From positions 342,988 through 406,987 of the forward strand of contig CANNAM010000001.1 in the NCBI GenBank assembly GCA_947502595.1: a stretch of 64,000 bases of DNA, in the 5' to 3' direction. Made by a program: the position numbers and the translations under genes. This stretch comes from an uncultured Marinicella sp. GTDB lineage: Bacteria > Pseudomonadota > Gammaproteobacteria > Xanthomonadales > Marinicellaceae. This document shows, piece after piece, positions 1 to 10,700 of the stretch. The notes under the pieces are model-generated. The model was not told the origin of the DNA. It saw nothing but the letters and a program-made list of their open reading frames with translations, and did no database searches. Within the stretch, counting starts at the first letter, position 1. Each line of letters opens with the position of its first letter.

Positions 1-1
1 T

Positions 2-481
2 GCATTGACTTACTACTATTTTGATCAAAGTGTAAAGTTCCAAAATCAAAGAAACAGTTTTATGGATACTGAAATTGCAAAATTAGATCGTAAAATTGTC
101 GAAATTGATAAATTAGAAGCCAAGAAAGCGGGTTTAATTGCCCGGCAACAAGTGATTGAAGAGCTACAGGCCAACAGAACCCAGATGGTTCATTTGTTTG
201 ATGAACTGGTTAAAACGATACCTAATGGTGTGTTTTTAGAGAAAATCACACAACAGGGTACCTCCATATCTATGGAAGGTTACTCACAGTCACACTCTCG
301 GGTTTCAGACTATATGCGCAGACTCGACGAGTCAAAGTGGTTCACTAAAATTGAATTAGACTACATAAAAGCCGATGACACCTTAGGGACCCACGAGCAA
401 AAATTTAAATTAAGTGTGCAGCTGGTCAACCCAAATCGCAAGCAAGATGGCGAAGCAGTAGATGAGGTAGGAGTATCATGA
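2..481 (+). CDS. pilN: PilN, type IV pilus inner-membrane alignment protein (5' end outside window)
   Basis: The frame is open to the left edge (codons before the first TTG read A-L-T-Y-Y-Y), so the cytoplasmic tail and transmembrane helix of PilN are missing. What remains is the periplasmic part: a coiled-coil stretch (about residues 15-55 of the visible part) followed by a small alpha/beta domain with the typical VFLEKI...GYSQSHSRVSDYMRRLDES pattern, split here as VFLEKI and YMRRLDES. PilN pairs with PilO and links the cytoplasmic PilM ring to PilP and the PilQ secretin. The stop overlaps the pilO start in an ATGA, so the genes are probably translationally coupled. Identity rests on the pilO-pilP-pilQ order as much as on the sequence. 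Confidence 0.9.
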   Translation, partial: ALTYYYFDQSVKFQNQRNSFMDTEIAKLDRKIVEIDKLEAKKAGLIARQQVIEELQANRTQMVHLFDELVKTIPNGVFLEKITQQGTSISMEGYSQSHSRVSDYMRRLDESKWFTKIELDYIKADDTLGTHEQKFKLSVQLVNPNRKQDGEAVDEVGVS

Positions 482-1122
482 GTTTCATAGATGATTTCAG
501 TGGTTTAGATGGTAACAACCCAGGTGGTTGGCCATCTACAGTTAAGATTACAGCTGTAGTTGCTTTAGTTGTAGCTATTTTGGTTGGTGGATATTATGTG
601 TTTGTTAAAGACATGATAGTTAGGCTCGAGTCTCTTCAAAAGAAGGAAGTTGAGTTAAAAAACACCTACTCATACAAATACCAAAAAGCAGCACAATTAG
701 ATGCGTATAAGGCGCAACTAGAAGAAATGGAAATCATCTTACAATCCATGTTACGGCAATTACCAAGCAAAAACGAAATGTCTGATTTAATAGTTGATGT
801 TTCACAAACCGCATTGGCCAGTGGGATTGAAAATGAATTATTTGAGCCGGGTGCTGAAACACTCAAAGATTTTTATGCTGAAAAGCCTATTAGTTTGAAG
901 ATGAAGGGCAATTACCATGAATTTGGTAACTTTGTCAGTGGTGTGGCTTCTTTACCTCGTGTGGTTATCTTAACAATGCATGATATTTCTTTGAAACCAT
1001 TGGGTGACTCAATTCAAGGTGGAAGGCTGTTGCTTGAAGGGACTGCCAAAACTTACCGCTACTTGGATGATGAGGAAATGGTGAATTTAGAAACTGCAAA
1101 AGCAAAAGGGGGCAAAAAATGA
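478..1122 (+). CDS. pilO: PilO, type IV pilus alignment subcomplex protein
   Basis: This 214-residue protein has a short cytoplasmic N-terminus, one transmembrane helix at about residues 23-42 (VVALVVAILVGGYYVFV), a coiled coil at about 45-90, and a periplasmic ferredoxin-like domain. The segment around LPSKNEMSDLIVDVS followed by a GNYHEFGNFVSGVASLPRVV-type stretch is characteristic of PilO. It heterodimerises with PilN in the periplasm. Its ATG overlaps the pilN stop by 4 nt, and its own stop overlaps the pilP ATG in the same way. Length is normal for the family. Confidence 0.95.
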   Translation: MSFIDDFSGLDGNNPGGWPSTVKITAVVALVVAILVGGYYVFVKDMIVRLESLQKKEVELKNTYSYKYQKAAQLDAYKAQLEEMEIILQSMLRQLPSKNEMSDLIVDVSQTALASGIENELFEPGAETLKDFYAEKPISLKMKGNYHEFGNFVSGVASLPRVVILTMHDISLKPLGDSIQGGRLLLEGTAKTYRYLDDEEMVNLETAKAKGGKK

Positions 1123-1646
1123 ATAAAATTGTACTTTTTATGCTTTTGTTTACTTTTTTAACTGGCTGTAATAACAGTGTAAGCGACCTCAATGATTTCA
1201 TTGAACATCAAAAAACCAAGCCTGTTAGGCCCATTGATCCATTGCCTCAGCTAAAACCACATGAGGTTTTTGAATACAATGCCACAGGTGCTAGAGACCC
1301 GTTTTCAAACGACTTGGAAGTGAATGATTCAGTTGAACAAACATCATTGCTTGTGGCTGAAGGCGGTGAAGGGCCTGATTTATCCAGGCGTAAAGAGTAT
1401 TTAGAATCTTTTCCACTAGACAGTTTGTTGATGGTTGGAACCTATCAGCAGGAAGAAGATTACTGGGCCTTAGTCGTCGACCCTGAAGGAACCATACACC
1501 GTGTTTCTGAGGGACATTATTTAGGCCATAATCATGGTCAAGTTGTATCGATATTTGAAAATGAAGTCCAATTACAAGAGTGGATCAATGATGGCTTAGG
1601 GGCGTGGCGTGAACGCAGTGCTGCAATGGCTTTGAAAGAAGAATGA
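1119..1646 (+). CDS. pilP: PilP, type IV pilus lipoprotein
   Basis: A 175-residue lipoprotein: hydrophobic signal peptide and lipobox LTGC with the lipidated Cys at residue 17. A proline-rich linker follows, then a C-terminal beta-sandwich domain with the PilP signatures ARDPF (about residue 62) and LDSLLMVGT. PilP bridges the inner-membrane PilN/PilO dimer and the N0 domain of the PilQ secretin. ATGA overlaps at both ends put it in one translational unit with pilO and pilQ. Confidence 0.93.
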   Translation: MNKIVLFMLLFTFLTGCNNSVSDLNDFIEHQKTKPVRPIDPLPQLKPHEVFEYNATGARDPFSNDLEVNDSVEQTSLLVAEGGEGPDLSRRKEYLESFPLDSLLMVGTYQQEEDYWALVVDPEGTIHRVSEGHYLGHNHGQVVSIFENEVQLQEWINDGLGAWRERSAAMALKEE

Positions 1647-3829
1647 ATGTGAGTGAATTTATGAAAATGAAAAATTTATTTTTAAACGTGGTAAACATAA
1701 AAAGCGGATTGCTTGCTCTGTGTTGTTTATTTGTAGTCAATCAAGCATTTGCACAATCGAATATAGAAGACATTGAGGTCAGAACTGGTGAAAATGGTGC
1801 TGTGGTCATTGACTTTAAATTCACAGATGCAACCATGGTACCAGAAGTGTTTTCAACCAACTTGCCGCCTAGGTTGGCATTGGATTTTGCGTCTACATCA
1901 AATTCAAGCAACCAACGAAATGTGATCATTGGTAATGGCGGGGCCAAAGGCATGAGGGTGGTATCTAGTAATGATAAAACCAGGGTTGTTATTGATTTAA
2001 TGAATCCACTTGCACACGAATTATCTACCAGTCAAAATGTGGTTTCATTGAAACTATTGAATGACAACACGACTCGACGCCAAGTGAGTAGAGCAACTGA
2101 AACTCGTGTGCATGATGTAGATTTTAGACGTGGGGCTGAAGGCCAAGGGGTGGTCAAAATTGGATTAAGTAATTCAGATGCTGTTATTAATTATTCAGAA
2201 TCATTAGGTAAAATAACTGTAGAAGTTGCAAACAGTGATTTGGATGAATCAATGGACAAAAAGCTTGATGTGATAGATTTTGCTACGCCAGTGTCTTATG
2301 TGGATGCCAGAAAATCAGGTGATTCCGTGAAGATAGACATTGAAATTTCAGGCCCTTTTGAAAAAGTTGTGTATCAAACTGGATCGCTTTATACAATTGA
2401 AATTAATGAGCCAACCTTAGATGATCGCAGTAAGTCGAAATTAATTGATGATGAGCCTGTGTATTCAGGTAATTTAGTTTCCTTTAATTTTCAAGACATA
2501 CCTGTCAGATCAGTTATTCAGTTAATTGCTGATGCTTCACAATTAAATATAGTTGTGGCTGATAATGTAGAAGGTAATGTAACCCTCCGGCTGAACAATG
2601 TGCCTTGGGATCAAGCACTGGATATCGTATTACAAAGCAAGCAGTTGGATCAAAGACGCAGAGGGGATGTGATTTGGGTTGCACCTGCTGCTGAAATCGC
2701 TCAACGAGAAAGAGAAAAACTTGAAGCATTGAGTAAAAAAGAAGAGTTGGAACCATTAGATAATATATTTATCCAAGTTAATTATGCCAAAGCCGAAGAA
2801 CTTGCTCAACTAATCAGTGGTGGCGGTGCAGAGGGTTCTGAAGGTGGCGGTAACTCTCTTTTGTCTGATCGTGGAACAGTGGCTTTTGATGAACGAACCA
2901 ATACTTTGTTAGTTAATGATGTGCCTGATCGCTTGGTGGTTATACAAGAATTAGTCAACACCTTAGATAGATCAGTGCAACAAGTACAAATTGAATCCAG
3001 GATTGTAGTGGCATCTGAAAAATTTGGTGATGAACTGGGTGTGCGTTTTGGAGTAACCGGTTCACATGAAGATAAATATGGTAACATCATCAGTACCGGT
3101 GGTAGTGCTGCAGGCGTTGACCGTTTGAACAATGCGGCTTTGAACAGAAGGTATGCTTCTCCAAGCGGATCTGGTTTACCTACATTTACCCCAGACAGTG
3201 AATTGTACAATAATATTCCAGGAGCGCCGTTAGGTGAACGGTTGAATGTAAACTTGCCTACGGCTGCATCAAATGCAGGTCGTTGGGCTGCCAGTATATT
3301 AGCTGCTGACTTTTTGCTAGATCTTGAGCTTTCAGCATTAGAAACTGAAGATCGGGGCGAAGTCATTTCATCTCCAAGAGTCATTACAGCCAATCAGTCA
3401 CAAGCAGTGATTAAACAGGGTGTACAAATTCCGTATGAAGAATCTACTTCCAGTGGTGCCACATCCATCCGATTTAAGGATGCCGTATTGTCTTTGAATG
3501 TAGTGCCGTTAATAACCCCGGATGAAAGAATTGATTTAACCCTGAAAGTTGACCAGGATGCAATCGGTGAAGAAATATCTACTTCCAATGGCGGTAGTGT
3601 ACCTTCAATTGATACGCGTTCAGTTGAAACCAGGGTGTTGGTTAATAATGGACAAACTGTGGTTTTAGGCGGGATTTACGAGCAAGTTCGTCGAACCACT
3701 AAATCAAAGGTACCTTTCTTAGGCGATATCCCTGGTATTGGTAATTTGTTCAGAAATAAAGCAGTTCAAGATAATAAGGCGGAGTTGTTGATATTCGTGA
3801 CTCCTACAATCATTAAAGATAGTCTATAA
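1643..3829 (+). CDS. pilQ: PilQ, type IV pilus secretin
   Basis: A 728-residue outer-membrane secretin through which the pilus passes. Order of parts: signal peptide ending near AFAQS; two AMIN domains (about residues 40-140 and 155-255) that bind peptidoglycan; an STN/N0 domain (about 280-345, FNFQDIPVRSVIQLIAD); an N1 domain (about 370-450); and the secretin barrel (about 560-725) with VPFLGDIPGIGNLF and a C-terminal LLIFVTPTII. The ATG at 1643 overlaps the pilP stop. A second in-frame ATG at 1661 gives a more normal signal peptide (MKMKNLF...) and may be the true start. It ends the conserved pil operon; the next gene begins 19 nt downstream. Confidence 0.96.
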   Translation: MNVSEFMKMKNLFLNVVNIKSGLLALCCLFVVNQAFAQSNIEDIEVRTGENGAVVIDFKFTDATMVPEVFSTNLPPRLALDFASTSNSSNQRNVIIGNGGAKGMRVVSSNDKTRVVIDLMNPLAHELSTSQNVVSLKLLNDNTTRRQVSRATETRVHDVDFRRGAEGQGVVKIGLSNSDAVINYSESLGKITVEVANSDLDESMDKKLDVIDFATPVSYVDARKSGDSVKIDIEISGPFEKVVYQTGSLYTIEINEPTLDDRSKSKLIDDEPVYSGNLVSFNFQDIPVRSVIQLIADASQLNIVVADNVEGNVTLRLNNVPWDQALDIVLQSKQLDQRRRGDVIWVAPAAEIAQREREKLEALSKKEELEPLDNIFIQVNYAKAEELAQLISGGGAEGSEGGGNSLLSDRGTVAFDERTNTLLVNDVPDRLVVIQELVNTLDRSVQQVQIESRIVVASEKFGDELGVRFGVTGSHEDKYGNIISTGGSAAGVDRLNNAALNRRYASPSGSGLPTFTPDSELYNNIPGAPLGERLNVNLPTAASNAGRWAASILAADFLLDLELSALETEDRGEVISSPRVITANQSQAVIKQGVQIPYEESTSSGATSIRFKDAVLSLNVVPLITPDERIDLTLKVDQDAIGEEISTSNGGSVPSIDTRSVETRVLVNNGQTVVLGGIYEQVRRTTKSKVPFLGDIPGIGNLFRNKAVQDNKAELLIFVTPTIIKDSL

Positions 3830-3848
3830 ATATAACTGAAGGTTTAAT

Positions 3849-6581
3849 ATGTTAAAACACACAAAACAACTCATTGTATGCACTTTCGTCGCTGTATTAT
3901 TATCAGCTTGTGGAGGCAGTAGTGACAGTGGTGGTGCATCACCAGGTCCGTCTGTATCAAATCTAAAAATTACATTTAATGCAGTGAAACCAAATATTCC
4001 TGCAAATACCATAGATTATCCAATACTTTTGGATTCACCTTTCATGACGCAATTGAATGTGAAAGTAACATTCGATAACGGCACTCCTATACCAGACGGT
4101 ACAGATATCATGTTATCTACATCCAATGGACAAGTTGCGCCTATATCAACATTAGATGATGTTGAAACCACAAACATCAACGAATTCACTACTTTGTTTG
4201 GTTCTGTACCCAATGAGTCAAGTGGCGGGAATGGTACATTTTTTATCCATGGTTTATCACCTGGAACAGTGACGTTAACAGCTTCTGCAGTAGATCCTGA
4301 AACCAGCCGAACTTCCAGAGCCACATTCAGCTACACTGTAGTAGAAGGACCAGCCCCATTTGATCGATTGTCTTTAGAGTCTCAAGCTCAGTCAATTCCA
4401 GCGAATGTATTCAACCTTTCTCCAGAGCAAGCTTTTCAGACTGTTTATATGACAGAAGTAGAAATCAGCTTCAGAGGACCACTTGGTAATTATGTTAATC
4501 CTTCAAATCCTGATGGTGATACATCTACAGTTGGTGTTTCTATAAATCCGTTAACAGTTGCAGCATTTTCAACTTTAGACGATCCGGAAACTGATACTGT
4601 AAATGAAATCTTTGTGTTATTAGGCTCTGGTCCAGTAGATATGACGGCTGGTAAAGGTAAGATATTTGTGTGGGCCAATGGTCCTGGTGTTGCAACCATT
4701 ACAGTATCTGCTTTGGATCCGTTTACTGGCGAAAACATCAGCGAACAACTTGATATTACTGTTGGTGGAGATTTGCCAAATGATTTACCAAGGTCTATTC
4801 AATTAGCTGGATCAGGTGCTAATTATATTAACGGTTCAGGTGGCTCACAAAGCCAAACCATTCAGGCTTTTGTTGAAGCGAGTGTTAATGTGCCAGTACG
4901 TGACCCTAATGGCTTCAATAATGTGATGATTGACATCACCACAGATGCAGCCAATAGCGGTGAAAAAGTAGCTGGTGTCAATGCTCAAGGGTTGAATGTA
5001 CAAGGTCAATCTATTAATATTGCAACCAGCAATGGTGTTTCATCGTTTCAATTATTAAGTGGTTCAAGTCCAAATACTGTTATTGTTACTGCCACCACTG
5101 ACCGTGCTGATAACAATGTAGACAATGGTTTACAAGATCCAGTTACTACACAAGACAGTTTTGTGATCAGTGATGGTATATTATTCGGTTTAGATATAAC
5201 TATCCCTCGGATAAACAGTCTATTCATAAACAATGTGGATGAAGGTGCAACTGTAGAAGGCGGTATAGGCAATCTAGATGGCAGTTATTCAATTACCATC
5301 AGTGCAATCGGCACAGATAAAGGTGGTAATCCAGCTTTGCCACAAACCATTCAGTTTGGCTTAATTGACAGTCCTGTATCAGGTTTCCCTGATGAAGGTC
5401 CTGGTACTTTTGTAATATCAGGACTCGATGGTGATCCTCAAGAAGGCGGACGCTCATTCACTTCAGTTTCAGGTGGTTTCTTAACAGCCGCAGGTGGAGC
5501 TCAACCTGGTGATACCTTACTGGTTTACGGTGAAGAGATTCTGGCCAATGAAGATTTAGAAAGTGCAATGACTGTGCAATCAGTACAATCTGAAACGCAA
5601 TTAACCACTTCGGAATCATTCAACTTAAATAATTTAACTGGCACAGTAAACAATGATTTTGGTATTTTCCCATACATCATTGGTCGAGCAGTAGATGGCA
5701 ATATTCATGCTACTGCAATTCTTGATAGCAATGGTGTTGCCAGCACAGAACTTAATTATCCGGTTTCAAAACTTGGTAAAATTGCGGGTATATACGCTAA
5801 AGGTCAAGGTGTTACAGTTAATGGAGTAACCCGAAGCGTTACTGATGTAGAAAATATAATTTACCCTGGTGCTGCATCAGTTGCAGGTACAGACAGGGCG
5901 CCAGTATTAATAGCATCGCCACCTGTGATTCCTGCTAACCAAGAGAGTGTTATTCAAGTTTGTTTTTATGATGCTGCTTCTCATCCAATTCAAGGTGCAA
6001 GTATTCAGTGGGCTTATGTAGGTGGATCAGGTAATGGCAGTATTGATGGTGTCTTAGGTTCTGGAGTGATGCAGAATCGCACAAATTCAAGTGGTTGTGC
6101 TTTTGGAAATGCTGCAGTATTGGGTGTGGTTGAAGCCAGTGAATCAAATGGCTTTATCTTCAATGTAGGCTCCACTACTTGTGTTGATGCTGATGGTGAT
6201 GTATGTATTCAAGTGGCTGATCCTGGTGCAGTGTATTTGGTTGCTACTCCTGCCTTTGTTGCCAATGGCGGGCCTAGAGTGATTGACCTATTTTTGTTCG
6301 GTGCAAATGGTGTAGGTATTGCTGATGTTGCATTGTTTGCCGAGTGTACTTCAACTGGTGGTAGTATCAGTGTTTCACAGCCTCCTGGTCCTACTAACGA
6401 AAACGGCATGACTCAAGCAACTATCAATGCCAATATCAATGGCTACAATGAATCATTTTCAGCTACGTGTACTTTCTTCGCCGGCAGTGGCGAACCTTCT
6501 GCCGTAGTTCAATTTGAAGGTAGAGATTTATGTTTGGGAATTGTTTCCCCACAAATCCCACCATCACAGTGTACGCCTTAA
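3849..6581 (+). CDS. Large lipoprotein with bacterial Ig-like (invasin-type) repeats, downstream of pilQ
   Basis: A 910-residue predicted lipoprotein: signal peptide with lipobox LSAC (Cys at residue 21), then a Gly/Ser-rich linker. The body is beta-rich. Two N-terminal repeats (about residues 38-165 and 172-305) share the pattern STLDD.ET..INE...L.GS, then a Gly-rich run, then a VTLTASA-like strand, as in Big_1/invasin-type Ig domains. The C-terminal third has paired cysteines that may form disulfides. It starts 19 nt after pilQ on the same strand with no terminator between, and a strong terminator follows it, so it is probably co-transcribed with pilNOPQ. Many relatives have aroK/aroB here instead. 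A role in pilus or surface adhesion is inference from position; no function is recognised. Confidence 0.85.
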   Translation: MLKHTKQLIVCTFVAVLLSACGGSSDSGGASPGPSVSNLKITFNAVKPNIPANTIDYPILLDSPFMTQLNVKVTFDNGTPIPDGTDIMLSTSNGQVAPISTLDDVETTNINEFTTLFGSVPNESSGGNGTFFIHGLSPGTVTLTASAVDPETSRTSRATFSYTVVEGPAPFDRLSLESQAQSIPANVFNLSPEQAFQTVYMTEVEISFRGPLGNYVNPSNPDGDTSTVGVSINPLTVAAFSTLDDPETDTVNEIFVLLGSGPVDMTAGKGKIFVWANGPGVATITVSALDPFTGENISEQLDITVGGDLPNDLPRSIQLAGSGANYINGSGGSQSQTIQAFVEASVNVPVRDPNGFNNVMIDITTDAANSGEKVAGVNAQGLNVQGQSINIATSNGVSSFQLLSGSSPNTVIVTATTDRADNNVDNGLQDPVTTQDSFVISDGILFGLDITIPRINSLFINNVDEGATVEGGIGNLDGSYSITISAIGTDKGGNPALPQTIQFGLIDSPVSGFPDEGPGTFVISGLDGDPQEGGRSFTSVSGGFLTAAGGAQPGDTLLVYGEEILANEDLESAMTVQSVQSETQLTTSESFNLNNLTGTVNNDFGIFPYIIGRAVDGNIHATAILDSNGVASTELNYPVSKLGKIAGIYAKGQGVTVNGVTRSVTDVENIIYPGAASVAGTDRAPVLIASPPVIPANQESVIQVCFYDAASHPIQGASIQWAYVGGSGNGSIDGVLGSGVMQNRTNSSGCAFGNAAVLGVVEASESNGFIFNVGSTTCVDADGDVCIQVADPGAVYLVATPAFVANGGPRVIDLFLFGANGVGIADVALFAECTSTGGSISVSQPPGPTNENGMTQATINANINGYNESFSATCTFFAGSGEPSAVVQFEGRDLCLGIVSPQIPPSQCTP

Positions 6582-6604
6582 GATAATTAATTTTATAAGT
6601 GAAG

Positions 6605-6635
6605 AAAAACCCATCATTAAGATGGGTTTTTTTTT
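6605..6635 (+). terminator. Rho-independent terminator of the pil operon
   Basis: The inverted repeat CCCATC/GATGGG (6610-6615 and 6621-6626, loop ATTAA) is preceded by A's and followed by a nine-T run. It lies 24 nt after the lipoprotein stop. Confidence 0.93.
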
Positions 6636-6704
6636 GATGACTAAAAGCACATGTATATCACACTCTGAACGGTAAAATAAACGCTCCTAAAATACACTTG
6701 TTCT

Positions 6705-7763
6705 ATGAAAACACAATTTACTGCCATAATGTTTGTCTTATTAACTGCATGTAACTTCTCTGCCAACGAAAATAACGGTAACAAAGATGATGCTGATAAA
6801 GACCAAGTAATAGTTAATGTCGAAACTTCGAAGGCCTATTCTGGTAAATCGATAGCAACGTTTAAATCTACAGCTGTATTAGAAGCCGACAGGGCAGCAA
6901 CCGTTACCACCAAATCAGCAGGAGTAATATTAGATATTTTAGTTGAGGAAGGTGAACTTGTGACTAAGGACCAAGTTTTATTGGTGTTAGAGTCTGATGA
7001 ACAACAGCTGTCATTGAAATCTGCAGCTGCTAATTATGAAAAAAGTTTAAACAATTTCCAGCGTGCTGAACAATTGGTAGCAAAAGGCTTGGTAAATAAA
7101 GAGCAGTTGGATAATTTAAAGTTTGATACCAAGGCATTAAAAGCCATATTGGATCAAGCGGAGATGAATCTTTCATTCACCCAAGTAAAAGCGCCTTTCT
7201 CCGGGATTATAACAAGAAGGCATGTGAAAATTGGTAACCTCATTCAAAATGCCACTGCAGTTTTTGAAGTCATAGACTTTAATTCTTTGCAGGCTAAAAT
7301 TGATGTACCAGAACATCAGCTGGGCATCATGAACTCTGGGTTACAAGTTAATTTTAAATTTGATGCTTTGGCAGGTATGACAGTCAATGGTCAAGTCATC
7401 AGAGTCAGTCCGGTAATTGATTCAGCAACAGGTACATTTCAAGTTACTGTTTCAGTTGATAATTCAGATAATATGTTGATTCCAGGTTTGTTTGCTATGG
7501 CTGAAATTGTTTTTGATCAGCGCAATGATGTGGTACTGGTAGATAAAGACGCCATCATTAGAGAAGATGAATTATCCTATGTTTATGTATTGCAAGATAG
7601 TACAGAGGTAATTAAAGTGGCTGTCACTTTAGGGTACGAAATGCTAGATTCTTATGAAATTGTTTCAGGATTAATGGTTGGTCAAGAAGTGGTCACTACC
7701 GGAAAAAATAACCTAACTCCTGATGTCAAAGTTAACGTGGTTAATTACGACGAATCCATATGA
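6705..7763 (+). CDS. RND efflux membrane-fusion (periplasmic adaptor) lipoprotein
   Basis: A 352-residue adaptor subunit. The signal peptide ends in lipobox LLTAC (Cys16), suggesting anchoring in the inner-membrane outer leaflet. A biotinyl-lipoyl half-motif (AGVILDILVEEGELVTKDQ, about residues 67-85), an alpha-helical hairpin, the second lipoyl half (QVKAPFSGIITRRHVKIGN) and beta-barrel and membrane-proximal domains follow in HlyD/AcrA order. It connects the pump to an outer-membrane channel; no TolC gene is nearby. Its stop overlaps the next gene's ATG (ATGA at 7760-7763). Substrate unknown. Confidence 0.92.
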   Translation: MKTQFTAIMFVLLTACNFSANENNGNKDDADKDQVIVNVETSKAYSGKSIATFKSTAVLEADRAATVTTKSAGVILDILVEEGELVTKDQVLLVLESDEQQLSLKSAAANYEKSLNNFQRAEQLVAKGLVNKEQLDNLKFDTKALKAILDQAEMNLSFTQVKAPFSGIITRRHVKIGNLIQNATAVFEVIDFNSLQAKIDVPEHQLGIMNSGLQVNFKFDALAGMTVNGQVIRVSPVIDSATGTFQVTVSVDNSDNMLIPGLFAMAEIVFDQRNDVVLVDKDAIIREDELSYVYVLQDSTEVIKVAVTLGYEMLDSYEIVSGLMVGQEVVTTGKNNLTPDVKVNVVNYDESI

Positions 7764-10700
7764 TTAGTTCCATCACACAATTTGCCATCACTCGCCGAGT
7801 GACGGTATTTATGCTTGCCATTGGCTTCATTTTATTTGGTGCTATTGCGATGAATAGCATGCCTGTTACACTTTTGCCATCACTTGAATACCCAACACTG
7901 ACCATTCGGACTGAGTATGACAACACCGGACCCGAAGAAATGGAGTTGTTAATTACTAAGCCGATAGAAGAGAGTATCGGAGTGGTAAAAGGTTTGAGTA
8001 AAGTCTATTCAACCTCAACCACTGGTCGATCTGATGTGAAATTACAATTCAATTGGGATGCAGACATGAAAAGTGCAGCCTACGATGTGAGAGATCGTAT
8101 GGATGCGGTGCAACTGCCATTAGATGTAGAGTCGCCGATTTTGTTGCGGTTTAACCCAAGTACAGACCCAATTATGCAATTGTCTTTAAGCATCAGTGGT
8201 GATGACAACCAAGCTGCTTTGAAACGTTTAAGAACTTATGCTGACAATGACCTGAAGAAAAAATTAGACCCCATTTCAGGTGTCGCTGCGGTCAAAGTCA
8301 GTGGTGGTTATGAAAAAGAAATTGAAATATTGCCTGATCAATTCAAGCTTTCACAATTAGGTCTAAGTATCAATGATATTTCTGCACGATTAAGACAAGA
8401 AAACATCAATTTATCAGGTGGTGCTATTAAACAGGGCAGTAAAATGTTTTTGGTGCGAACGGTTAATCAATTTGAAAATCTTGATTCCATTAAACAATTA
8501 ATCATTAAAAGCAGCAATGGCCGCAACATTAAAATCAATGATGTCGCCACAGTTATTTTAGGCCATAAAGACCGCAAATCCATCAATCGATTGGATGGTA
8601 AAGAAGCCATCGAATTGGCAATTTACAAAGAGGGTGATAGCAACACAGTTGCCGTAGCCAAGGCAGTCAAAAAACAGTTAGAAACTATCAAAGCACAATT
8701 GCCTGCTGGTAGCAATTTAGTCGTGATTGATGATCAATCTGCTTTCATCAAAGATGCAATCGACAATGTTATCAATGCAGCCATGGTTGGTGGGGTTTTA
8801 GCCGTATTGATAATATATTTATTTCTGAACGATGTATTGGCGACACTGATTATTGCGGTTTTGATTCCAGTTTCGGTTATTTCTGGGTTCTTTTTTATGT
8901 ACCGTGCTGGGGTCAGTTTTAATATCATGTCACTCGGGGGAGTGGCACTGGCGGTTGGACTGTTGGTGGATAACGGTATTGTGGTGTTAGAAAATATCAA
9001 CGCGAAAATGCGCCAAAATACACTGCCGATTGATGCGGTGCGTGAAGGTACAGTCGAAGTAGGTGGAGCCATTACTGCATCTACTTTAACCACCATTGCG
9101 GTTTTCTTGCCGTTGGTGTTTGTGCAAGGCATTGCAGGGCAATTGTTTAAGGACCAAGCCTTGACAGTGACATTTACCTTGTTGGTATCATTGGTCTTTG
9201 CTTTAATATTGATTCCAATGCTGTCGGCCCTGAAACATAAAAAGCCCAAGCACAACGCTGAGACAGGAGAATTGCCGTACCAAAGCAAAACCCGTTTTGG
9301 CCATGCTGTAAGACATGGTAGGCGAACCTTTTTCAATGTTTTGGTTGACGTTGTCTTGCTTTTGGTTACCTTACCGGTTGGAATGCTTGCATGGGTATTA
9401 AAGTACCTACTGATGATCCCAACAAAAATCATCAATGCAATGTTCAATGCCTTGGCTTCAGCATACCGCAAATTCTTACCATGGGCTTTACGCAATCGTT
9501 TTAAGGTCATGTTATTGGCAGCACTTGCTTTTATTTCAGGGTTAATGATTTTACCGAAGATTGGTGTCGAATTAATTCCTGATATGGATGCCAGTACCGT
9601 TAAAATAAATTTTAAACTACCAGAAGGTTCTACCATTGAAGCCACAGATGGCTTCTTTAAACGCATCAGTCAACAACTGAAAGGCTCAGAAGCTGTGGAA
9701 CTGATTTATGGTTACAGCGGTGAAGGTAACCTGCTAGACACATCTTCATTGTCTGGTGGCGAGAATTCAGGTCAAATTACGCTGAAAATCAAACCCGGGG
9801 CCGATAAGTTAACGGTTCAAAACCAAGCCTTGGAGCTAATCAATGGTTCACCTGGCTTGCAAAGTGAGTTGAAAGCCGGGCAATTTTTTGATTTAGCCAA
9901 GCCCATCGAAATTGAGTTAATTGGTAATGATTTGAATCTGCTTAAACAGCAAGCAGAACGGTTAGCCAAACAGCTGGCGACAGATAAACACTTTATCAAT
10001 GTCGACAGTGGTGTTGAAATAGGTAATCCAGAAGTTCAGTTGTATTTTGACCAAGAAAAAATATCGACATTGGGTTTGAACGTGGCCACTGTGGCAAATA
10101 ATGTGGTCAATAAGGTTTTGGGTAAAGTTGAAACCACAGTACATTGGCAAGACCAAAAAATGGACTTGCGGGTACGTACCATGGAGTCACAACGCAGCTC
10201 TATTGATGACATTAGAAACTTAATTATCAACCCAGAGAGCAGCGCCCCAATCAGGTTAATTGATGTGGCAGAAGTTAAAATTGCTGAAGGTCCTGGTTAT
10301 ATTTTAAGGCGCAATCAAGACCGCACGGTGGTGGTTTCTGCAGACATCAAAGACATCGCTTTAGGTGATGCTGTTACACAAGTTGAACAGCTGTTGAGTC
10401 AAGCCAATATTCATCCTTTGGTGATCGCCAAAGTAACAGGTCAAAACGAAGACCTGGAATCTTCCAACCAATCGATGGTATTTGCATTGTCATTGGCAGT
10501 GTTCTTGGTGTACATGATTTTGGCTTCGCAATTTGAATCTTTCATACACCCGTTTGTGATACTGTTTTCAGTGCCATTGGCATTTATCGGTGCGGTTTGG
10601 GCACTGTATTTAAGTCACACCTCCATTTCAGTGGTGGTGTTCATTGGCTTGATTATGTTGGCTGGGATAGTGGTCAATAACGCCATTGTTTTGATTGACC

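Noticed and set aside
8734..9666. 310-codon open frame antisense to the first RND pump
   Set aside because: It lies wholly within a well-supported pump gene, has no recognisable domain and mirrors its codon bias.
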